From Tharpella sp964457755 (GTDB lineage: Bacteria > Desulfobacterota > Anaeroferrophillalia > Anaeroferrophillales > Tharpellaceae): a DNA stretch of 64,000 nucleotides. The position numbers were made by a program, and so were the translations under genes. Positions 15,666 through 24,963 of this stretch are shown piece after piece. Position 1 is the stretch's first letter. Every line of letters begins with the position of its first letter. The stretch covers positions 1 through 64,000 of the forward strand of contig CAYWGC010000007.1 of NCBI GenBank assembly GCA_964457755.1. The letters are read 5' to 3'. The notes beneath the pieces were generated by a model, which did not search any database, was not told the origin of the DNA, and worked only from the letters and a program-made list of their open reading frames with translations.

Positions 15666-16583
15666 GTGACTCTATCAAAAAAATATTTCCACGAAGCCAT
15701 GGCGGCGGTGAATGGGGTAGTGCTGGGTAAGAAAGAGCAGGTGCGGCTTGCTTTTACCGCATTGCTGGCTGGCGGGCATCTCTTGATTGAGGATCTTCCC
15801 GGGGTTGGTAAAACGGTTTTGGTACAGGCTCTGGCGAAGGTTTGCGGCCTGACTTTTCAACGTCTTCAGTTTACCAGTGATCTTCTGCCGGCCGATATTA
15901 TCGGGGCGGTGGTTTATGAGCGTCAAAAAGAGCTTTTTACTTTTCGACCCGGGCCGCTGTTCGCGCAACTGGTTTTAGCAGATGAGGTCAACCGGGCAAC
16001 CCCGAGAACTCAGAGTGCGTTACTGGAAGCTTTGGAAGAGCATAAGGTTTCAGTTGACGGGCAGACTTATGCTTTGCCCGAGCCTTTTTTTGTCATCGCA
16101 ACCCAAAATCCGGCCCATCAGATTGGTACTTATCCTTTACCCGAGTCCCAGCTTGATCGTTTTCTTATGCGTCTCGAACTGGGCTATCCGGAGCCCAAGG
16201 CAGAGCGCGAACTTTTGCTTGGCGGTGATCGTCGTCAGTTACTTAAAGGTCTAACGGCTAAGATCGATAGTCAAAGCTTGTCGCAATGCCGGCAACAGGC
16301 GGCTTCTATCCATGTTGCTGATCCGCTGCTCGACTATCTCCAGGCGCTTCTCAAAGGGAGCCGTGAAAGAGGCCTTTTTCAGCGGGGCCTGTCTCCCCGG
16401 GCCGGTCTGGCTCTGCTGGCGGCAGCTCGGGCCTGGGCTTGGTTGGATGGGGCAGAGTTTGTCCGGCCTGAAGATCTGCAGGCAGTTTTTTTGGCGGTTG
16501 CCGGGCATCGTTTAGAAACGGTGGATGGTTCCGTTTCAGCCCCGCAAATCAAACAACTTCTGGCCGCAGTGCCCTTGCCATGA
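15666..16583 (+). CDS. MoxR-family AAA+ ATPase
   Basis: 305 residues with a GTG start. Walker A is GVGKT in EDLPGVGKTVLVQ, Walker B is LVLADEVNRA, followed by the family stretch TPRTQSALLEALEE and sensor-1 IATQNP. MoxR ATPases act as chaperones in assembly or activation of partner proteins, often with vWA proteins. The next gene overlaps by 4 bp (ATGA) and encodes a DUF58 protein, then a membrane transglutaminase. This conserved trio is widespread, but its substrate is not established. Confidence 0.93.
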   Translation: MTLSKKYFHEAMAAVNGVVLGKKEQVRLAFTALLAGGHLLIEDLPGVGKTVLVQALAKVCGLTFQRLQFTSDLLPADIIGAVVYERQKELFTFRPGPLFAQLVLADEVNRATPRTQSALLEALEEHKVSVDGQTYALPEPFFVIATQNPAHQIGTYPLPESQLDRFLMRLELGYPEPKAERELLLGGDRRQLLKGLTAKIDSQSLSQCRQQAASIHVADPLLDYLQALLKGSRERGLFQRGLSPRAGLALLAAARAWAWLDGAEFVRPEDLQAVFLAVAGHRLETVDGSVSAPQIKQLLAAVPLP

Positions 16584-17617
16584 ATGAGGAAGAAAGAGTT
16601 AAGTTCTCCTGGCGGCAACGCTTTGATCTCTGGTTGGCGGGGCGGCGACCTGAAGTAAGTTCCGCCAGTCGACTATCGCATCGGAGACTCTACATTGTTC
16701 CGACTCGGGCCGGACTGCTTTTTGCCCTGGTGCTCCTTCTGATTCTGGTCGGGGCGGCAAATTATGGGAGTAGTATGGCTTTTGTTCTGGTTTTTCTTCT
16801 GCTTGGGGTGGGGATTAATGCGATTTGGTTGACCCATGCCAATCTTTCCGGCCTGATAATTGAGCCGGGTCCAACCCGGCCTGTCTTTGTCGGAGAAGAG
16901 GCTGCCTTTCGGTTCTCTCTCAAAAACCCGCAATTGAGAACACGGTCAGCCTTGAAGTGGAGTTGGTATGACGCAGGCACACCAAAGCTTTGTTGCCAGC
17001 TTAGAGGGTTGAGTGAAGTCAATATCTCATTAACCAAAATTGCCGGGCAGCGGGGCTGGTTTTCGCCCCCGCCAATATGTCTGGCCAGTACCTGGCCCCT
17101 GGGTCTTTTTTATGTCTGGACAGTTTTTCGCCTGACGCCAAAGGTTTTGATCTATCCCCAACCGGCCAAACCCGGGGTCGCGTTACCTTTCAAGGCTCAA
17201 GAGGGAGGAGGAAAAACTCTATTTGCGGACTCGTCACAAGTTTTGGGCAACGATGATTTTGTCGGTTTGCGCCCCTATCGTATCGGAGATTCGCCAGGTC
17301 GTCTTGATTGGCGGGCCCTGGCTCGGGGCGGCAAACTGCAGGCCCGGGAATTTCAGGGCAATAGTGCCGATCGTTTAATTCTGGATTGGTGGCAACTTGG
17401 GGAAGCCGGGGTCGAAGCCCGACTTTCACGGCTTTGTCGCTGGGTTCTGGAAGCTGAAGTGGGCTCTTGTGATTATGGCTTGCGGCTGCCTGGTTTAGAG
17501 ATTGCGCTCGGTTTTGGTGCGCAACACCGGCATCAGGTTTTACGGGCCCTGGCACTTTTTAAGGTTAGTTATCAGTCGACTGTAATCAGGGCTCAGTCGT
17601 CAGGGGCCAGTCGTTAG
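16580..17617 (+). CDS. DUF58 domain protein
   Basis: 345 residues with two hydrophobic helices at about residues 40-85 and a soluble remainder. The C-terminal half carries the DUF58 core, GDDF-like NDDFVGLRPYRIGDSPGRLDWRALAR. It overlaps the MoxR gene by 4 bp and precedes the transglutaminase by about 16 bp, so the three are one operon and probably one membrane-associated complex. The enzymatic role is unknown. Confidence 0.9.
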   Translation: MNEEERVKFSWRQRFDLWLAGRRPEVSSASRLSHRRLYIVPTRAGLLFALVLLLILVGAANYGSSMAFVLVFLLLGVGINAIWLTHANLSGLIIEPGPTRPVFVGEEAAFRFSLKNPQLRTRSALKWSWYDAGTPKLCCQLRGLSEVNISLTKIAGQRGWFSPPPICLASTWPLGLFYVWTVFRLTPKVLIYPQPAKPGVALPFKAQEGGGKTLFADSSQVLGNDDFVGLRPYRIGDSPGRLDWRALARGGKLQAREFQGNSADRLILDWWQLGEAGVEARLSRLCRWVLEAEVGSCDYGLRLPGLEIALGFGAQHRHQVLRALALFKVSYQSTVIRAQSSGASR

Positions 17618-17633
17618 TGAAAGAGGGTTTTTG

Positions 17634-19577
17634 ATGGAAATGTTGACTCCTCTGGCGCGGCGTTGGTTGATGACCGCTTTAAGCGCAGTTTTACTGCCTC
17701 ATCTATTGCTGTTGCCGGGGTGGTTGGCGGTTTTTACGGGTTTAGTTCTGGGCTTGGGTTGGGGGCGAGCTTTCGAGCTGATCCCCAAGCCGCCTCGTTT
17801 TTACAAATTTATCCTGTTTCTGGTGGCCCTGCTCGGTTTTTTTGTTACCTTTGGTTTTCCTGCGGGTCGTACCTCGGGCAGCGCTCTGCTGGTTTTGATG
17901 GCGGCCTTAAAGCCTTTTGAGATCGAACAACGTAAAAATGCTCGTCACCTTTTGCTGCTCTGCTATTTTCTGGTGGCTGCTTACTTCTTTTCGGAACAGG
18001 CTATCGCAGCGGCTCTCTGGTTATTCTTTGCAGTCTTTCTCATTACCTCAGCGTTGACCGCTCTTGAAGAGGAGGATAAACCGTTTTTCTCACGGCAAAT
18101 CCTGATCCCGGCCCTGATTCTTTTAAGCGCATCCGTGCCGGTGGCCCTGGTTCTCTTTTTGCTTTTTCCGCGGCTTCCGGGCCCTTTGTGGAGTTTTCCC
18201 GAAGAGCGTCGGGTGGCGGTTACGGGGCTGCCGGAGGAGCTGGAAATGGGCTCTATCAGTCGTTTGGTGCGCTCCTCCAAGGTCGCTTTGCGGGCTGAGT
18301 TTGATGGCCCTTTGCCGGCACCGGAAAAACTTTACTGGCGGGGCCCGGTATTTTCTCTGTTTGATGGTCGGGTCTGGCGTCGGGCCCAAGGTTTAGCCAC
18401 GGGGTCAAGCTCTAATCTTACTCCTTTAGCTCCTTTGCAGAATTATACGGTGACCTTGGAAGCTCATCATCAGCTCTGGCTGCTGGCCCTCGATCCCCCT
18501 TTTTCAGCGCCCCCGGACAGCTCTTTTTCACCTGCCCGTGAAGTTTTACGTGCCCGCCCCCTGCATCAGGTTTATCGTTATCGGATGGCTCTGGCGGAAA
18601 ATTTTAAATGGTTTGAGAAGAGTTTAGCGGAGGAATCCCTGCAAATGGTGACGGCAACTGCGGCTATGCGTAACCCTCGGAGTTTCGAATTGGCTCGTTC
18701 CTGGGCGGATTCGGGACTTGTCGAGGAGGCTTTGGTTGATCGTTTGTTGGCGTTGTTTCGGCAGGCCCCCTTTCGTTACACCCTCGAACCTCCGCTGACG
18801 AGCGCTTCCGGTCCGGTTGATGGGTTTCTGTTTCAGAGCCGGGCCGGTTTTTGTGAACATTACGCCGGAGCGGCAGCTTTTCTTTTGCGGGCCGCGGGTT
18901 TGCCGGCCCGGGTTGTGGCCGGTTATCTTGGGGGTGAAATTCATCCTCTAGGCGGCTATCTGGTGGTTCGTCAGTATAGTGCTCATGCCTGGGTTGAGGT
19001 CTATTTCAAAGATCAGGGCTGGGTGCGGATTGATCCCACTGCCGCCGTGGCTCCGGAACGGGTCGAGTTCGGTATTGCGGCCCTTTTCCCTGAGAATGAT
19101 AGCTTTTTCAGTTTGCGCGAGGGAGCCCGTGTTGATTGGCTCTTAAAACTGGGTCAGTATCGTGATTTGGCAGAGTTTTACTGGAATTATTGGGTTTTGG
19201 GTTACGGCCCGAAGTTGCAAAATGTTTTGCTTGGTCGATTGGGCCTGCTCAAGTTGAATCGTTGGATCAGTGTTTTGATCGGCCTGCCATTTTTGGCTCT
19301 TATTGCAGGGTTTGTTATGCTTAAAATTGTGGGTCTTGAAAAAGTCTCGTTGGAAGTCAAGCTCTACCGAGGCTATTACCGGCGCCTGGCCCGGCGTGGT
19401 TTTGCGCGAAAACTTTCTGAGACTCCGACCGCTTACGCTCAACGTCTGGGGCGGGAACTCCCGGCGGAAGCAGAAAATGCTGCCGCAGTTGCCGATCTCT
19501 ATCTTCGCTTACGTTATGGTAAAGAGGGCGGCACTGGGACTCAGATAAAACGTTTACGGTGGTTGTGTGGCAGATAG
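17634..19577 (+). CDS. TgpA-type membrane transglutaminase-like protease
   Basis: About 647 residues. The N-terminal ~190 residues contain five or six membrane helices. A large extracytoplasmic domain follows, with the transglutaminase-like triad in the order Cys (AGFCEHYA), His (YSAHAW) and Asp (RIDPT) at about residues 400-475. One more membrane helix lies near residue 560, then a cytoplasmic tail. This matches the TgpA/DUF3488 architecture. I use the ATG at 17634, preceded by AGAGGG; the TTG just before it is in frame but poorer. It is the last gene of the MoxR-DUF58 operon. Confidence 0.92.
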   Translation: MEMLTPLARRWLMTALSAVLLPHLLLLPGWLAVFTGLVLGLGWGRAFELIPKPPRFYKFILFLVALLGFFVTFGFPAGRTSGSALLVLMAALKPFEIEQRKNARHLLLLCYFLVAAYFFSEQAIAAALWLFFAVFLITSALTALEEEDKPFFSRQILIPALILLSASVPVALVLFLLFPRLPGPLWSFPEERRVAVTGLPEELEMGSISRLVRSSKVALRAEFDGPLPAPEKLYWRGPVFSLFDGRVWRRAQGLATGSSSNLTPLAPLQNYTVTLEAHHQLWLLALDPPFSAPPDSSFSPAREVLRARPLHQVYRYRMALAENFKWFEKSLAEESLQMVTATAAMRNPRSFELARSWADSGLVEEALVDRLLALFRQAPFRYTLEPPLTSASGPVDGFLFQSRAGFCEHYAGAAAFLLRAAGLPARVVAGYLGGEIHPLGGYLVVRQYSAHAWVEVYFKDQGWVRIDPTAAVAPERVEFGIAALFPENDSFFSLREGARVDWLLKLGQYRDLAEFYWNYWVLGYGPKLQNVLLGRLGLLKLNRWISVLIGLPFLALIAGFVMLKIVGLEKVSLEVKLYRGYYRRLARRGFARKLSETPTAYAQRLGRELPAEAENAAAVADLYLRLRYGKEGGTGTQIKRLRWLCGR

Positions 19578-19751
19578 GCCGTGTTTTTTTGTTTGCATCA
19601 AGCCGATTGTTAAACAGGGTGAAATACTTTTTGGACAAATTGTGTTAACCGTGATATTCTTTCCGAGCCTTATCAGATTAGTAGTTCCGTATTGTTGAAG
19701 ATGGTCAGAATATTTGGTAACTATTCAATCTTGCCATCTAGCTGCCGAGAT

Positions 19752-19856
19752 TGGGGTCATTGCTGGTAAAAGGTGCGTTAGCACCCCAACTTCGCTGTGA
19801 GCTTGGCGAGGAAGCACTCTTGGGGTGTGACCCCGTTCATGAGGGCGAAGCAAAGT
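19752..19856. repeat. Intergenic palindromic repeat element, partial
   Basis: This is the notable content of the 327-bp gap 19578-19904. Bases 19760-19785 match the reverse complement of the palindrome at 37161-37198 at 25 of 26 positions, then diverge. Bases 19828-19851 match 53951-53974 at 21 of 24. The rest of the gap shows no gene I can support. It lies about 50 bp before the PLD nuclease start. Confidence 0.6.
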
Positions 19857-19904
19857 CCGACCTTTTTGGTTTTAACGTTCAAGCTTGTCCGGTTCAGGAG
19901 ACAT

Positions 19905-20480
19905 GTGAAAACATACTGCTCTTTGCGAAAAACTGCACTTTCCTTAGTCTTTCTAGGTTTTTTTCTAGGTTTGTCAGGGCCTTTGGTGGCGGCACCGACC
20001 CAAGTCTATTTTAGTCCTCTGGGTGGGGCTGAAGCGGCTCTTGAGGAACTTTTGGATGGGGCGCGTCAGGATATCCGTGCTGCTCTTTATTTTTTTACCA
20101 ACCGAACTCTGGCGGCGGCGATCTTGCGGGCTCATAAGCGCGGAGTTAAGATCCAGGTGGTTATTGATGGTAATAATGAAAGCGATTACTCAAAAGGCTA
20201 CTATTTGCGGCAGCGGGGGGTTGACGTCCGCTATGCTCGAGGACTGCCCAAACAATCTAGAAAGAGTAAAAAGAGCAAGTATCGGGTAAAAAAATTTGGT
20301 CTTATGCATCATAAATTCATGATTGTAGATGACAAGTTTGTGGCGACAGGCTCTTATAATTGGACAGCCTCAGCCGAAAAATGGAATCGTGAAAATCTTT
20401 TAGTAATCAAATCATCTACATTGGCCCGGAAGTATTCTGTCGAATTTAAAAATTTATGGGAGGGCACCTTTATTAAGTGA
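19905..20480 (+). CDS. Secreted single-HKD phospholipase D-like nuclease
   Basis: About 191 residues from a GTG at 19905, four bases after AGGAG; an upstream in-frame extension to 19797 is arginine-rich and would bury the signal peptide. The signal peptide is clear (SLVFLGFFLGLSGPLVAAPT). The mature protein has one HxK(x)4D motif (HHKFMIVDD) followed by GSYNWT, as in the Nuc endonuclease and the mitochondrial PLD6/Zucchini group, which dimerise to form one active site. A lysine/arginine-rich loop precedes the motif and could contact nucleic acid or phospholipid. It is probably periplasmic or secreted. Confidence 0.88.
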   Translation: MKTYCSLRKTALSLVFLGFFLGLSGPLVAAPTQVYFSPLGGAEAALEELLDGARQDIRAALYFFTNRTLAAAILRAHKRGVKIQVVIDGNNESDYSKGYYLRQRGVDVRYARGLPKQSRKSKKSKYRVKKFGLMHHKFMIVDDKFVATGSYNWTASAEKWNRENLLVIKSSTLARKYSVEFKNLWEGTFIK

Positions 20481-20612
20481 GGCTGAAACATTAGAGACGC
20501 CCATAAGTTTTAGTTTTTTAATATGATTGATTTTTTCATCTTTCTGATTTGTTGTAAGATCAGGTCTTTGCAACAAGTCGGAAAGATGAGTTGCATTATA
20601 CTTGGTGAGTTT

Positions 20613-21722
20613 TTATTTAACCTGATTGTAGGCCCACTCAAGCCAGGGCATCAGTGCTTCAAGATCGCTCTTTTCTACGGTTGCACCACACCAGATACGC
20701 AGACCTGAAGGGGCATCGCGGTAAGCACCGATATCCAGAGCTACATTCTCATCGGCAAGTAGTTTGATCAGCGCTTTTACCTTGTCGGCTTCCAGATCAA
20801 GAATCAGGCAGACACTGGTATTTGAACGCTCCTTTTCTTCTTTGGCCAGGAAGTTGATCCACTCGTTGGCGGCAACGAACTTACTGATTACAGCCAGGTT
20901 TCCTTCACTTTTTTTGATGGAAGCTTGCAATCCGCCGATCTCCTTGATCCAGTTTAAGGCATCAAGATAGTCGGCCACGGCAAGCATGGAAGGGGTGTTA
21001 ATGGTGGCACCGGTAAAAATGCCGTCAATCAGCTTGCCGTTTTTGGTCATCCGGAAAATTTTGGGCATCGGCCAGCTTGGGGTATAGGATTCAAGGCGGG
21101 CGACCGCACGCGGGCTTAAGATAAGCACCCCATGGCCGCCTTCACCGCCAAGGACTTTCTGCCAGCTGAATGTGGTCACGTCCAGTTTCTCCCAGGCCAT
21201 CGGCATGGCGAAAACAGCTGAGGTTGCATCGCATAAAGTCAGACCTTCACGAGAATCGCTGATCCAGTTACCATCGGGAACCTTGACGCCGGAGGTGGTG
21301 CCGTTCCAGGTAAAGACGATGTCCTTTTTGGGGTCGGCTTGGCTTAAATCCGGCAGCTGACCATAATCTGCAGTATAGGCGGTAACGTCAAGTTTTAGCT
21401 GATTTTTAATATCGGACAGCCAGCCGCTACCGAAGGATTCCCAGGCGAAAACATCAACGGCACGCTCACCCAGCATGGACCACATCGCCATCTCCATGGC
21501 TCCGGTATCGGAAGCTGGTACGATACCCACTTTGTAATCGGCGGGAATTTGCAGGATAGCTTTGGTTTGCTCGATGGCGTCACGCAAGGCTTTTTTGCCC
21601 AGAGCGCTGCGGTGGGAGCGGCCGAGAGCCTCTATCTGTAGTTTACTGACATCGTAACCGGGACGTTTTGCGCATGGACCGGAAGAGAAGTGGGGACGTA
21701 GAGGTTTTTTTTCTGGTTGCAT
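20613..21722 (-). CDS. serC: Phosphoserine aminotransferase
   Basis: 369 residues, fold-type I PLP enzyme converting 3-phosphohydroxypyruvate and glutamate to phosphoserine. It resembles the less common SerC subgroup with the N-terminal HFSSGPCAKRPG. The PLP Lys is in FSWQKVLGGEG. The conserved SHRSALGKK and WNGTTSGV segments are present. serA lies divergently 291 bp away, so the first two steps of serine synthesis share a control region. Confidence 0.94.
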   Translation of the reverse strand: MQPEKKPLRPHFSSGPCAKRPGYDVSKLQIEALGRSHRSALGKKALRDAIEQTKAILQIPADYKVGIVPASDTGAMEMAMWSMLGERAVDVFAWESFGSGWLSDIKNQLKLDVTAYTADYGQLPDLSQADPKKDIVFTWNGTTSGVKVPDGNWISDSREGLTLCDATSAVFAMPMAWEKLDVTTFSWQKVLGGEGGHGVLILSPRAVARLESYTPSWPMPKIFRMTKNGKLIDGIFTGATINTPSMLAVADYLDALNWIKEIGGLQASIKKSEGNLAVISKFVAANEWINFLAKEEKERSNTSVCLILDLEADKVKALIKLLADENVALDIGAYRDAPSGLRIWCGATVEKSDLEALMPWLEWAYNQVK

Positions 21723-21878
21723 AACGGTTTCCTTTTTCTAAATTGAAAAATGTGCAGGGAGAATGATTGATTTTGTTTGCTTGGGCACTATATCAGAAAA
21801 TAATGAAAAATGCATATAAAATCACTTTAGCCGTTTGCACTTGATAAAAACAATTTTCTCTTAGCTGTCAGTTTAGGC

Positions 21879-21908
21879 TTGACAGCTGTATACTACTTTA
21901 ACTATATG
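21879..21908 (+). promoter_or_regulatory. Putative sigma-70 promoter for serA
   Basis: TTGACA at 21879-21884 and TATATG at 21903-21908, spacer 18. It lies about 105 bp before the serA start in the serC-serA intergenic region; the long leader that follows shows no fold I recognise. Confidence 0.5.
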
Positions 21909-22013
21909 AAGTGGCTTTTCTTGTTCCTTTTAGCGCTTACTTTTGTTCTTTTGTAAGTTGCTAACATTTAATAACTTAGCGGTTGAATTATTTTTTGGTT
22001 CAGGGGTTTAAAA

Positions 22014-23615
22014 TTGAGCAAATTTAAAGTTTTAGTTAGTGATAAGATGTCCTCTAAGGGAATCGATGTTTTTGCCGATTATGATGACGTTGATGTCGAT
22101 GTTAAAGTTGGTATGTCATCCGAAGAGCTGATTGCTGTAATTGGTGAGTATGATGGTTTGGCAATTCGCAGCGCGACTAAAGTTACGGCTGAGGTGATTG
22201 CCGCAGCCGGGCGTTTGAAGGTTGTGGGTCGGGCTGGAATCGGGGTTGATAATGTCGATATCCCGACGGCAACAGCGCGCGGCATCGTGGTTATGAATAC
22301 ACCGAAAGGTAATACCATAACTACGGCTGAACATACCGTCTCAATGATGCTGGCGTTAAGTCGTAATATCCCGCAGGCGACCGCTTCAATGAAGGGTGGT
22401 AAGTGGGAAAAGAGCCGTTTTATGGGGAAAGAGCTCTTTAATAAAACTTTGGGTGTTGTTGGCCTTGGTAATATCGGAGCCATTGTCGCAGATCGGGCCC
22501 AAGGTTTGAAGATGAAGGTTATCGCTTTTGATCCCTTCATCTCGGAAGAGCGCGCCGCCAATATGGATATTGAGTTGGTTGGTCTGGAAGATCTTTTTCG
22601 GCGAGTCGACTATATCTCAGTGCATACCCCAATGACTAAAGAGACCCGGCATATGATTAACCGGGAAAGTTTTGCTATTATGAAGGATAGCGTCCGCATT
22701 ATTAACTGCGCCCGGGGCGGCATTATTAAAGAGGAAGATCTTTATGAAGCCTTAAAGGATGGTCAGGTGAGTGGGGCCGCTTTCGATGTCTTTGAGGAAG
22801 AACCGCCGGCGCCCGACCACCCTCTGTTCACCCTGGATAATTTTATCTGTACACCTCATTTGGGAGCTTCGACGGATGAAGCCCAGGTTAATGTTGCGGT
22901 TGCCATAGCCGAGCAGATTGCGGACTATCTCAGCGATGGTACAATTGTGAACGCTCTTAATGTTCCCGGTGTCAGTGCTGAAGTTCTTAAGGTTACCGGG
23001 CCCTATCTCAGTCTGGCAGAGAAGATGGGGCGTTTTTACACCCAGCTCTGCAGCGGTAATAATTGCGGTTTGAGTGAGGTGCGGATCGAGTATAAGGGCA
23101 AAGTGACAGAGCATGATACGGAGCCGATTACAATCTCTCTGCTTAAGGGTTTGTTGACGCCGATGGTTGGCGATCTGGTAAATTTCGTCAATGCTCCTTC
23201 AATTGCCAAGGAGCGCGGGATCTCGCTGGTAGAAGCTAAATCTGAGGAAGCTGGCAATTTTTCCAGTATGATTTCATTGGTTGGTAAAAACGGGAGTGAC
23301 CAACATTCAATCTCCGGCGCGCTCTTCGGCAAGACCGAGCCGCGGATTGTCAAGATCAACCAGTTTGAACTTGAGGCTATCCCAGATGGTCATCTGCTGG
23401 TTATCTATGCTCAAGATAAGCCAGGGGTGATAGGCTCGATTGGCTCATATTTGGGGGAAAATAATATCAATATAGGGCGTATGCAGTTTGGTCGTGAGGG
23501 GATTGGCGGCATGTCTCTTTCCTTAGTCCAGATTGATGGCTCTATTGAGGCGGCAGTTGTCAGTGGTCTGACAGCTCTGCCGAATATTGTTTCTGTTAAA
23601 GAAATTTACCTTTAA
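22014..23615 (+). CDS. serA: D-3-phosphoglycerate dehydrogenase, long form with ACT domain
   Basis: 533 residues, catalysing the first step of serine synthesis. The Rossmann motif VGLGNIGAIVA is at about residue 150, with the catalytic Arg/Glu/His set in NCARGGIIKEEDL, EEEPP and CTPHLGAST. The C-terminal half holds the intervening (ASB) domain and an ACT domain (VIYAQDKPGVIG) that probably binds serine for feedback control. The start is TTG, with CAGGGG upstream. purA follows after 15 bp. Confidence 0.96.
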   Translation: MSKFKVLVSDKMSSKGIDVFADYDDVDVDVKVGMSSEELIAVIGEYDGLAIRSATKVTAEVIAAAGRLKVVGRAGIGVDNVDIPTATARGIVVMNTPKGNTITTAEHTVSMMLALSRNIPQATASMKGGKWEKSRFMGKELFNKTLGVVGLGNIGAIVADRAQGLKMKVIAFDPFISEERAANMDIELVGLEDLFRRVDYISVHTPMTKETRHMINRESFAIMKDSVRIINCARGGIIKEEDLYEALKDGQVSGAAFDVFEEEPPAPDHPLFTLDNFICTPHLGASTDEAQVNVAVAIAEQIADYLSDGTIVNALNVPGVSAEVLKVTGPYLSLAEKMGRFYTQLCSGNNCGLSEVRIEYKGKVTEHDTEPITISLLKGLLTPMVGDLVNFVNAPSIAKERGISLVEAKSEEAGNFSSMISLVGKNGSDQHSISGALFGKTEPRIVKINQFELEAIPDGHLLVIYAQDKPGVIGSIGSYLGENNINIGRMQFGREGIGGMSLSLVQIDGSIEAAVVSGLTALPNIVSVKEIYL

Positions 23616-23630
23616 TTTAAGGATTTAATC

Positions 23631-24929
23631 ATGGCAAATGTAGTGCTCATCGGAACCCAATGGGGGGATGAGGGCAAAGGTAAGATCGTCGATCTGCTGA
23701 CTGAGTGGGCTGGGGTTGTGGTTCGTTTTCAAGGTGGTAATAATGCCGGTCACACCTTGGTGATTGAAGGGCAGCGTTACGCGTTGCACCTGATCCCTTC
23801 GGGCATCATGCGGCCGGGTAAGGTTTGCGTGATTGGCAGTGGCGTGGTTGTTGATCTCAAGATTCTTTTAGAGGAGATCGATACTCTCAAAGCTAAAAGT
23901 GGTCGGGATATTCTTTCCCAGCTGGTTTTGAGTGATGAAGCTCATTTGATTTTAGAGAGCCATCGCCGTCTCGACCAGGCTCGGGAGCGTCAGCGCGGAG
24001 AAGCTAAAATTGGTACAACCGGGCGTGGTATCGGGCCCGCCTATGAAAGTAAAATGGCGCGCTGGGGTTTAAGAATGGGTGACCTTTTGGCTCCCGAAGA
24101 AGTTTTACGGGCGCACCTTGAGGTGCTTCTCAATCAGCACAATCTCCTGCTTGAAAAAATCTACGGTGAAGAACCGGTCTCTTTTGAGATGGTCCTTGCC
24201 GAACTCAAAGAGGCGGCTGTGATCGTGGCCCCGGCGATTAAGAGGGTGTCGTATGAATTGGCCCGCTATCTTGAAAAAGAAGAATCGATTCTTTTTGAAG
24301 GGGCTCAAGGCACGCTGCTTGATATTGATCATGGAACCTATCCTTTTGTTACTTCATCGTCGACGCTGGCAGCCAATGCCTGCGCTTCATCCGGGGTTGG
24401 CGTGACTGCGATTGATGAAGTTATTGGTGTCGTCAAAGCCTATACCACACGGGTTGGCAGCGGTCCTTTTCCGGTGGAACTCGATGATCAGATAGGTGAG
24501 CATTTGAGTGTTAAAGGCGGCGAGGTCGGAACCACAACGGGGCGCCCGCGGCGCTGCGGATGGCTCGATATGGTGGCTTTGCGTTATGCGGTTCAGCTCA
24601 ATGGTCTCAATAGTTTTGCTTTGACCAAACTTGATGTTTTATCTGGCCTTGCAACTATCAAGGTCTGTGAAGCCTATCGCCTGCGGGGCGAGGTGATTGA
24701 CTATTTCCCATCTTCGATTGAGGATCTTGCCGCCTGTGAGCCGGTTTTGGTGGAGTTTGTGGGCTGGAGTGAGGATATCTCGGAGATTCTTGATTTTGAT
24801 CTGTTGCCGGAAAATGCCAAAAAATATGTCTCTTATATTGAAGCTAAGATCGGGGTCAAGGCGATGTTGGTTTCGGTTGGCCCAGATCGGGCCCAGACCA
24901 TGATTCGCCATAATCCTTTTCTAGTTTGA
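23631..24929 (+). CDS. purA: Adenylosuccinate synthetase
   Basis: 432 residues, full length. It joins IMP and aspartate with GTP to form adenylosuccinate. The phosphate-binding loop GTQWGDEGKGK opens the protein; FQGGNNAGHT, the GTTGRGIGPAYE segment, FEGAQGTLLDID and TTTGRPRRCGW follow in the expected order. It is in line with serA (15 bp gap) and 34 bp before moaA. Confidence 0.97.
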   Translation: MANVVLIGTQWGDEGKGKIVDLLTEWAGVVVRFQGGNNAGHTLVIEGQRYALHLIPSGIMRPGKVCVIGSGVVVDLKILLEEIDTLKAKSGRDILSQLVLSDEAHLILESHRRLDQARERQRGEAKIGTTGRGIGPAYESKMARWGLRMGDLLAPEEVLRAHLEVLLNQHNLLLEKIYGEEPVSFEMVLAELKEAAVIVAPAIKRVSYELARYLEKEESILFEGAQGTLLDIDHGTYPFVTSSSTLAANACASSGVGVTAIDEVIGVVKAYTTRVGSGPFPVELDDQIGEHLSVKGGEVGTTTGRPRRCGWLDMVALRYAVQLNGLNSFALTKLDVLSGLATIKVCEAYRLRGEVIDYFPSSIEDLAACEPVLVEFVGWSEDISEILDFDLLPENAKKYVSYIEAKIGVKAMLVSVGPDRAQTMIRHNPFLV

Positions 24930-24963
24930 GCTATGGAAATGATTTCAGCCAAAGGTTTATTAA

